The notes under the pieces: model-generated
Seen by the model: only the letters and a program-made list of their open reading frames with translations
What the model was told of the DNA's origin: nothing
Databases searched by the model: none
Made by a program: the position numbers and the translations under genes
Origin: Clostridia bacterium
GTDB lineage: Bacteria > Bacillota > Clostridia > Oscillospirales > CAG-272
Direction of reading: 5' to 3'
Length of the DNA: 6,797 bases
Assembly (NCBI GenBank): GCA_024404475.1
Contig: JAKSPV010000080.1
Coordinates: 1 to 6,797 of the forward strand
Part shown: positions 1 to 4,507 of the stretch, piece by piece
Layout: the number at the start of each line of letters is the position of its first letter
Position numbering within the stretch: position 1 is the stretch's first letter

Positions 1-118
1 CGTTATACGTAATACCTTCTATAGCGTTTTCGTTCCCAACCAAGCCGGACAATTTTCCGCACGAAGTCAGTCCGAAAATGCAAATTACAAATAATGCAAA
101 AGCAATTATTCTTTTCAT
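1..118 (-). CDS. Putative lipoprotein, N-terminal fragment
   Basis: Only the first 39 codons lie in the window; the gene continues past the left edge. The start is an ATG at 116-118, preceded by a strong GGAGG Shine-Dalgarno site at 126-130. The product opens with MKR, then a hydrophobic stretch (about residues 4-17) and a lipobox LTSC with Cys20, so it should be a lipid-anchored exported protein. The 19 residues after Cys20 match no family I recognise, so the function is unknown. By hand count this segment is about 37% GC, clearly lower than the GC-rich neighbours, and it uses codons such as AGA, ATA and TTA that are scarce elsewhere here. It follows the glycosylase gene on the same strand after 56 nt; no promoter or terminator is evident in that gap, so co-transcription is possible. 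Confidence 0.75.
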   Translation of the reverse strand, partial: MKRIIAFALFVICIFGLTSCGKLSGLVGNENAIEGITYN

Positions 119-174
119 AACTTTTCCTCCGCAAATTCTGATTCGTCACCTTGCTCTGCACCGCAGTTCCCGGC

Positions 175-726
175 TCATTCCATCCCGTCGATGAACGCTT
201 TGACGGCTTTCATGTCGGTGTACATATCCTCTTTCTTGCGTGGATCGCGGAGCAGCGCCGCCGGGTGATAGACCGCCGTGATCGTATATTCGCCCTTCTT
301 AAAGAACTTGCCGTGCTCCGCCGTGATGCGGAAGTCCGGCTTGATGAGCCGCATCGCGCTGATGCGCCCGAGGCAGATGATGATCTTCGGGTGGATGAGC
401 CGCACCTGCTCGCGGAGATAGTCGATGCAGGCGTCTTCCTCTGCCGGGAGCGGATCGCGGTTATGCGGCGGGCGGCATTTCAGAATGTTGGCGATATAGA
501 CCTGGCCGCGATCGATGCCGACGGCGGCAAGATACTGGTCGAGCAGCTTGCCGGCGGCGCCGACGAACGGGATACCGGTCTCGTCCTCTTTCTGTCCGGG
601 CGCTTCCCCGACGAAAAGGACGTCCGCGTTCTCGTTGCCCGTGCCGAAGACGATGTTCGTCCTCGTCGCGCCGAGCTCGCATTTATGGCAGTCGCCGCAC
701 GCGGCTTTCAGTTCTTCAAAGGTCAT
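175..726 (-). CDS. Uracil-DNA glycosylase, family 4 (Fe-S type)
   Basis: This 183-residue enzyme removes uracil from DNA, the first step of base excision repair after cytosine deamination or dUTP misincorporation. Motif A, GEAPG (residues 40-44), is followed by Glu47-Asp48 and PFVGAAGKLL (53-62), as in family 4. Motif B is HPAALLR at 154-160, with His154 in the uracil-binding loop. Four cysteines at 13, 16, 84 and 100 match the spacing of the family's 4Fe-4S ligands. Length is typical (about 180-220). The open frame continues upstream to 876, but the ATG at 724-726 is preferred: it has a GGAGGG site at 734-739, the residues before it are not conserved-looking, and a promoter at 760-788 lies inside the extension. 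It is divergent from the sugar kinase gene. The related family 5 is unlikely given the motif A acidic residues. Confidence 0.93.
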   Translation of the reverse strand: MTFEELKAACGDCHKCELGATRTNIVFGTGNENADVLFVGEAPGQKEDETGIPFVGAAGKLLDQYLAAVGIDRGQVYIANILKCRPPHNRDPLPAEEDACIDYLREQVRLIHPKIIICLGRISAMRLIKPDFRITAEHGKFFKKGEYTITAVYHPAALLRDPRKKEDMYTDMKAVKAFIDGME

Positions 727-759
727 GATCCGGCCCTCCACTTTCGCTATTGTGGTTTC

Positions 760-788
760 AGTATAGCAAAGCCCTGCCGGATTGTAAA
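760..788 (-). promoter_or_regulatory. Sigma-A promoter of the uracil-DNA glycosylase gene
   Basis: On the minus strand a -35 hexamer TTTACA (783-788, 5/6 consensus) is followed after exactly 17 nt by a -10 hexamer TATACT (760-765, 5/6). The predicted start of transcription is about 752-754, giving a leader of roughly 27 nt that still contains the GGAGGG ribosome binding site. This position supports the ATG at 726 over any longer reading of the protein. Confidence 0.8.
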
Positions 789-827
789 GGAATTTTCCGA
801 AAAATGCACTTTTTTTGCCGCTTGCCG

Positions 828-856
828 TTGCCGCCGCGGCGGGAAAGTGATATAAT
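828..856 (+). promoter_or_regulatory. Sigma-A promoter of the kinase-mtlD unit
   Basis: A perfect -10 hexamer TATAAT (851-856) is preceded by 17 nt and a -35 TTGCCG (828-833, 4/6; an identical hexamer at 822-827 is less well spaced). Transcription would start near 863, about 28 nt before the kinase ATG. I see no catabolite-responsive element or clear operator palindrome between this promoter and the divergent one. Confidence 0.75.
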
Positions 857-890
857 CTAGGATGACAAAAGTTCACGACGAGGTGTATGT

Positions 891-1904
891 ATGAAGAAAA
901 GCATCTGTGTAGCCGGCAACATGATCGTTGATATCCTCTACCCGATCTCGGGGTATCCGAAAAAAGGCGAACTGACCACGATCACCGACGGTATCGGACG
1001 GACGTCCGGCGGTGCCGTCTGCAACGTGGCGATCGACATCGCGCGGCTTCTGCCCGACGCGAAAGTCTCCGCGCTCGGCGCGGTCGGCACGGACGACGAA
1101 GGATCGTTCGTTCTTGACTGCCTCGCCGGCGCAAACGTTGATACCTCCATGGTCAAGCGGCGCGGCAAGACGTCGTTCACCGCCGTCATGGCTGACCGTG
1201 AGACGAACGAACGGACGTTCTTCCAGTACCGCGGCGCGAACGCGACGTTCTCCGAAGACGACATCGACTGGGACAAAATGGACTGCGATCTTTTCCACAT
1301 CGGGTACATTCTTCTCCTCGACGCGCTCGACGAAGAAGACGCGGAATACGGCACGAAGATGGCACGCCTGCTTGCGGGGGCGAAGGCGCACGGCATCAAA
1401 ACGTCGATCGACGTCGTGACCGAAAGCGGCGAGCGCTTCAAGAAGCTCGTCCCGCCGGCGCTCCGCTACACGGACTACTGCATCATCAACGAGCTCGAAA
1501 CGCAGGAGACGACGGGCATTTCCCTGCGCGGCGCGGACGGCAAACTGCTGAAAGAAAACATGAAAGCGGCACTCGCCAAGCTCCACGAGCTCGGCGTCGG
1601 TGAATGGGCGGTCATCCACGCGCCCGAGGGCGGCTTCGGCATGGACAAAGACGGCGTTTACACAGAATGCGGTCGGCTGAACTACCCGGACGGCTGGATC
1701 AAGGGCACCGTCGGCGCGGGCGACGCGTTCTGCGCGGGCGTTCTCTCCGGCGCCGAAATGGGACTTTCCATCAGCGAAGCGGTCAAGCTCGGCAACTGCG
1801 CGGCTGTCGCTTCCCTCTCCGCGCCCGGCGCGACCGAGGGCATGAGGACCGCCGAGGCCTGCCTCGAAATGGGCAGTGAAATGGGCCATCTTCCGATCAA
1901 CTGA
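891..1904 (+). CDS. PfkB-family carbohydrate kinase
   Basis: This 337-residue cytosolic protein belongs to the ribokinase/PfkB superfamily, which phosphorylates a sugar or nucleoside with ATP. The N-terminal strand CVAGNMIVDI (6-15) and the Gly-rich SGGAVCNVA (39-47) match the substrate-side signature. GTVGAGDAFCAG (272-283) is the C-terminal signature, with Asp278 as catalytic base and GAG forming the anion hole. The usual DTxGAGD starts with Asp, but residue 272 is Gly. The start at 891 is supported by GAGGTG at 880-885; the ATG at 887 is out of frame. It lies 24 nt before mtlD in one transcript, so a fructokinase or another hexose kinase feeding the fructose 6-phosphate/mannitol 1-phosphate node is plausible, but the substrate cannot be read from the sequence. 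Adenosine or ribose kinase activity remains possible. Confidence 0.9.
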   Translation: MKKSICVAGNMIVDILYPISGYPKKGELTTITDGIGRTSGGAVCNVAIDIARLLPDAKVSALGAVGTDDEGSFVLDCLAGANVDTSMVKRRGKTSFTAVMADRETNERTFFQYRGANATFSEDDIDWDKMDCDLFHIGYILLLDALDEEDAEYGTKMARLLAGAKAHGIKTSIDVVTESGERFKKLVPPALRYTDYCIINELETQETTGISLRGADGKLLKENMKAALAKLHELGVGEWAVIHAPEGGFGMDKDGVYTECGRLNYPDGWIKGTVGAGDAFCAGVLSGAEMGLSISEAVKLGNCAAVASLSAPGATEGMRTAEACLEMGSEMGHLPIN

Positions 1905-1928
1905 TCTCTCCAAAGGAGCATAAATATC

Positions 1929-3125
1929 ATGAAAAAAGCTGTTATTTTCGGCGCGGGCAACATCGGCCGCGGATTCATCGGCGCACTGCTGTCGCAGGGC
2001 GGGTACGCCGTCACGTTCATCGACGTCATGAAGCCGATCGTTGACCGGATCAACCAGGATCACGAATATCCGATCCGCATCGTCTCCGGCGACGGCGCCG
2101 AAGACGTCATCATCAAGAACGTCTCCGCCGTGGACGGCAATAACCGCGAGCTCGCACCCAAGATCGTGGCGGAAGCCGACATCGCGGCGACCTGTGTCGG
2201 CGCGAAGGCGATCAAGTACATTCTGCCGAACTTTGTGGACGGCGTGAAGCTCCGTCTCAAAGAAGGCCGCGGGCCGCTCAATCTCCTCATCTGCGAAAAC
2301 CTCATGGACGCGGACAAGTACATTTACGGGCTGCTCGAGCCGATGCTGACGCCGGAAGAACTTGCGAACGTCGGTCTCGTTGAGACGTCGGTCGGCCGCA
2401 TGGTGCCGGTGCCGAAGCCCGAAACGACGGCAGACAATCCGCTGCGCATCTGCGTCGAGCGGTACGGTATTCTTCCCGTTGACCGCGACGCATTCAAAGG
2501 CGGCGTTCCGGAGATCAAGAACGTCGTGCCGTTCTCGCCGTTCCACTATTACATCGAGCGCAAGCTCTACCTGCACAACATGGGCCACGCGATCTCGGCA
2601 TATCTCGCCGATTATCTCGGTCATGAATTCATTTACCAGAGCATCGCGGTGCCGGAGGTCCGGCTGATCGTCCGCGAGGCGATGCTCGAATCCGCGCTGG
2701 CGCTGGCAGCCGAATACAACGTTCCGGTGAAGCCGCTGACCGATCACGCGGCTGATCTGATCCGCCGCTTCGGCAACAAGGCGCTCGGTGACACGGCGGC
2801 ACGCGTCGGCGCGGACATCCCGCGCAAGCTGGCGAAATCCGACCGGCTGACCGGTGCGGCACTGAACGTTTCGGAAAACGGCGGGCAGCCGGTGTTCATC
2901 TCGATCGGTGCTGCGGCGGCGCTCTGGGACTACGTCCGGCAGAACCCCGACGCGGCGGCTGATCCCCGCGCGGCGCTGACGTCGCTGACGTCGCTCGCAG
3001 CAGACGACGCTTTGACGGAGCGGACGATGCGCTTCTACGAGCTTTTTGCCGCAGGCAAGCCGCTCGGCGAGATCATCGCGGCGGCGGACAAGACCGTGGC
3101 AGACGGCATCGGGATGATCGTGTAA
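1929..3125 (+). CDS. mtlD: Mannitol-1-phosphate 5-dehydrogenase
   Basis: This 398-residue cytosolic enzyme would interconvert D-mannitol 1-phosphate and D-fructose 6-phosphate using NAD(H). The N-terminus carries GAGNIGRGFIG (8-18), the dinucleotide-binding loop typical of MtlD. CEN (122-124) and VGRMVP (155-160) match conserved positions in the E. coli enzyme as I recall it. The polyol-specific long-chain dehydrogenase catalytic pattern K-x4-N-x2-H is present as Lys212, Asn217 and His220 within ERKLYLHNMGHA. RKLAKSDRL (about 305-313) matches the conserved C-terminal segment. It is slightly longer than E. coli MtlD (382). AAGGAG at 1913-1918, 10 nt before the ATG, sets the start. It is the second gene after the PfkB kinase and ends at a strong terminator. 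No mannitol PTS or other sugar transporter gene is present here. Another long-chain polyol or hexuronate dehydrogenase is less likely. Confidence 0.85.
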   Translation: MKKAVIFGAGNIGRGFIGALLSQGGYAVTFIDVMKPIVDRINQDHEYPIRIVSGDGAEDVIIKNVSAVDGNNRELAPKIVAEADIAATCVGAKAIKYILPNFVDGVKLRLKEGRGPLNLLICENLMDADKYIYGLLEPMLTPEELANVGLVETSVGRMVPVPKPETTADNPLRICVERYGILPVDRDAFKGGVPEIKNVVPFSPFHYYIERKLYLHNMGHAISAYLADYLGHEFIYQSIAVPEVRLIVREAMLESALALAAEYNVPVKPLTDHAADLIRRFGNKALGDTAARVGADIPRKLAKSDRLTGAALNVSENGGQPVFISIGAAAALWDYVRQNPDAAADPRAALTSLTSLAADDALTERTMRFYELFAAGKPLGEIIAAADKTVADGIGMIV

Positions 3126-3162
3126 AAAAAAGAAACCGGCAGGAAAGATCCTGCCGGTTTTT
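3123..3162. terminator. Bidirectional intrinsic terminator between convergent operons
   Basis: A perfect 12-bp stem (AAACCGGCAGGA at 3133-3144 with its complement at 3149-3160) closes on a 4-nt AAGA loop. On the + strand it is followed by five T (3158-3162) and ends the kinase-mtlD transcript, with the mtlD stop codon only 7 nt upstream. On the - strand the hairpin is followed by a run of eight U broken only by one earlier C (3122-3132), so it should also end the riboswitch-controlled operon. The ECF gene stop codon at 3162-3164 touches the stem. Confidence 0.92.
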
Positions 3163-3704
3163 CAGTATTCACGTTTTTTGAGGAGCCGCAGCAGCAGTTC
3201 CGAGCGCGGGACGACCAGAAGTCCCGACATGAGGTTGCCCGCCGCGTGCAGCGCATCGAACGGGAGGCCGTTGACCACCCACGCGACGGTCTGCGGGAAG
3301 TCAAACCCGTAAATCAGCGCCTGTGCCGGGGCGTAGATCGTCCCGAACGAAAGGCCGTACAGCGCACAGACGATCGGGTAGACGATCATCGCCGCTTTTT
3401 TCGGCATATTCCGCGGGAGCAGCATGGTGACGCCCCAGAGGATCGCCCAGATGTAAAGATACGGAAGCCACCAGACGTTGAATCCGCCGAAGAGGCCGTC
3501 CAGAAAAACATAGATATAGAGCGGGATCAGCGCCTTCACGCGGAAGACGACGGTGAAGGTCATGATGAACATGCCGAGCAGATGAATATTCGGCAGGGCT
3601 TCCATGACTTTCTTGGAGCAGAACATGAGGGCGCCGAGCATCGCAAAGATCACCATTTCCCGGACGGTGATCCAGCGCTTCCCTTTCTTACTTTGTGTAG
3701 ACAA
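3162..3704 (-). CDS. ECF transporter S component, predicted cobalamin-type
   Basis: A 180-residue integral membrane protein with about six hydrophobic helices (roughly 14-30, 41-55, 57-73, 80-96, 103-121, 148-166) and a Lys-rich tail. It reads as the substrate-binding S component of an energy-coupling factor vitamin transporter. AMLGA in helix 1 (Ala21, Ala25) matches the AxxxA motif that contacts EcfT, and LPNIHLLG (37-44) is typical of this S-component group. The start is a TTG at 3702-3704, preceded by GGGGAG at 3715-3720; it overlaps the previous gene by 17 nt, implying translational coupling. The first in-frame ATG is Met17, which would cut into helix 1. No EcfA or EcfT gene is nearby, so it would share a common module (group II). 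The cobalamin-type riboswitch and DUF4430 partner suggest a corrinoid substrate; the protein alone does not prove this. Confidence 0.85.
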   Translation of the reverse strand: MSTQSKKGKRWITVREMVIFAMLGALMFCSKKVMEALPNIHLLGMFIMTFTVVFRVKALIPLYIYVFLDGLFGGFNVWWLPYLYIWAILWGVTMLLPRNMPKKAAMIVYPIVCALYGLSFGTIYAPAQALIYGFDFPQTVAWVVNGLPFDALHAAGNLMSGLLVVPRSELLLRLLKKREY

Positions 3705-4116
3705 GCTCGTAATGCTCCCCGTCCGCGATATCGGCGCCGTCCACGCCGACCATCATCATCTCGCCGTCTTTATAGAACGCCCAGTAGCTCTGATCGACGT
3801 CGTAATCTGCCAGAATGCCGTTGACGGTTTTGAGGTAGAGACCGTACGGGCCCTCGTCGCCGGCGATCAGGCCGTGTTCAAGGAGCGCGTCGCCGAGCGT
3901 GGTTTTGTCCGTCTTGACTGTGAACGTGACGGACTGCTCGCCCGCTTTGACCTCGACCTGAACGGTCGTTTTGCCGCTGCCGAATGTCGTGTCTTCAAGA
4001 TAAGCCGCGTTTTCCCAGAGTCCCTCCGGGATGATTTTGTTTCCGCAGGCGGCGACGGCAAATAGCATCACGGCCGCAAGCACGACGGAAACGGTTTTTC
4101 TGATTGCGCTGTTCAT
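3688..4116 (-). CDS. DUF4430 (transcobalamin C-terminal-like) lipoprotein
   Basis: A 142-residue predicted surface lipoprotein. The signal peptide (1-23) has RK at 6-7, a hydrophobic core and lipobox VAAC with Cys24. The mature part reads as one DUF4430 domain: the TLGDALLEHG helix (73-82), YGLYLKTVNG (91-100), YWAFYKDG (111-118) and a closing GEHYELVYTK. DUF4430 is related to the C-terminal cobalamin-contacting domain of human transcobalamin and intrinsic factor (InterPro family 'Transcobalamin-like, C-terminal'). A role in catching cobalamin or a precursor outside the membrane is therefore inferred and fits the riboswitch upstream and the S component downstream. The start at 4114-4116 has AAAGGA at 4125-4130. 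The frame stays open to 4203, but that extension is riboswitch attenuator sequence and would bury the signal peptide. Confidence 0.85.
   Translation of the reverse strand: MNSAIRKTVSVVLAAVMLFAVAACGNKIIPEGLWENAAYLEDTTFGSGKTTVQVEVKAGEQSVTFTVKTDKTTLGDALLEHGLIAGDEGPYGLYLKTVNGILADYDVDQSYWAFYKDGEMMMVGVDGADIADGEHYELVYTK
3715..3720 (-). promoter_or_regulatory. Internal ribosome binding site deciding the TTG start of the ECF gene
   Basis: GGGGAG on the minus strand lies inside the last codons of the DUF4430 gene, 10 nt before the TTG at 3704. It is the only Shine-Dalgarno-like sequence that positions a start so that the first membrane helix stays whole. Confidence 0.5.
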
Positions 4117-4156
4117 GTTTTTGATCCTTTCGATTTTTGGAAAAATAGCAAAAGGA

Positions 4157-4210
4157 TAAAATAAAAGCACCCCCTCCCGTGGGATGCAGCGCCAAGAGGA
4201 CAAAGGTGCT
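4157..4210 (-). terminator. Riboswitch attenuator terminator
   Basis: In the leader RNA AGCACC (4205-4210) pairs with GGTGCT (4166-4171), and CCTC (4196-4199) with GAGG (4173-4176) stacks inside, followed by a U-rich tail (4157-4166, UUUUAUUUUA). It stands 41 nt before the DUF4430 start codon, so a terminator here would cut the operon off. It is interrupted by an asymmetric internal loop, as is common for switchable terminators. Confidence 0.7.
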
Positions 4211-4272
4211 CTGCTCTCTCACCCCTGCCTCGCCGCGTCTCTCCCACTTTGCCCAAGAGACCTTTACGGAGC

Positions 4273-4419
4273 ACGGACTGATGAGCATTCCGACTTGACT
4301 TTCCGTGAGAAAGAGTTACGGTAATGGCTGTTGCCGCGGATTCTCACCGCGATTTCCTCATCTCCGAACGGCACCGTCCTGCGGTGCGTCCGGCTCCTCC
4401 CGTGCGGGAGGCAGTCCGC
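4273..4419 (-). promoter_or_regulatory. Cobalamin-type riboswitch aptamer
   Basis: Read on the minus strand, an 8-bp P1 stem (GCGGACTG 4412-4419 with CAGTCCGT 4273-4280, one G-U) encloses: a CCTCCC/GGGAGG hairpin (4396-4411); a GCACCG/CGGTGC hairpin (4371-4387); GATGAG (4357-4362) pairing with CTCATC (4280-4285); the GGAAA segment (4353-4357); the small hairpin CGCGG-TGAGAAT-CCGCG (4335-4352 region) that matches the GGTGxxAATCC core of B12 riboswitches; CAGCC (4326-4330); and AAGTCGGAATGC (4285-4296), which stands for the B12 box. The order of elements agrees with the cobalamin riboswitch family. The core after CAGCC (TTACCGTAAC) is a poor match to the usual CCACTGT, so a variant class is possible. 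It heads the DUF4430-ECF operon, and B12-bound RNA would be expected to switch the operon off. Confidence 0.82.
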
Positions 4420-4439
4420 GTTTATTCTTTTACGATGCC

Positions 4440-4468
4440 ATTGTATACCAAAGCGGAACAAAAGTCAA
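4440..4468 (-). promoter_or_regulatory. Sigma-A promoter of the riboswitch-controlled operon
   Basis: A -35 TTGACT (4463-4468, 5/6) and -10 TACAAT (4440-4445, 5/6) are separated by exactly 17 nt on the minus strand. Transcription would start near 4432-4434, about 13-15 nt before the P1 stem of the aptamer, giving a leader of about 315 nt. The -35 overlaps the end of the terminator hairpin of the preceding gene. Confidence 0.82.
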
Positions 4469-4497
4469 CCGCCCGGCGAAAAATCGCCGGGCGGTTG
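4463..4497 (-). terminator. Intrinsic terminator of the transglutaminase-like gene
   Basis: A perfect 14-bp GC-rich stem (CAACCGCCCGGCGA 4466-4479 with its complement 4484-4497) closes on a 4-nt A/T loop, starting 10 nt after the stop codon at 4508-4510. The following minus-strand RNA is ACUUUUGUU, an imperfect U tract. The + strand side (TTTCGTTTT) could also act against antisense transcription. Confidence 0.85.
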
Positions 4498-4507
4498 TTT
4501 CGTTTTA

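Noticed and set aside
727..876. A 50-residue N-terminal extension of the uracil-DNA glycosylase
   Set aside because: It spans a good promoter, lacks a ribosome binding site at its Met, and the conserved protein begins at the internal ATG with GGAGGG before it.
873..2747. A 624-codon open frame on the minus strand opposite the kinase and mtlD genes
   Set aside because: It mirrors the codon structure of two well-recognised genes in GC-rich DNA, is very rich in Arg, Asp, Val and His, and shows no family motif; an antisense shadow.
3246..3824. A 192-codon + strand open frame opposite the ECF and DUF4430 genes
   Set aside because: Low-complexity Arg/Asp/His-rich translation antisense to two genes with clear family features.
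4190..4260. Possible T-box or second riboswitch between the aptamer and the terminator
   Set aside because: GAGAGAGCAG and GTGGGAG resemble fragments of T-box leaders, but there is no conserved T-box bulge sequence or specifier loop; the segment is better explained as the switch's own expression platform.
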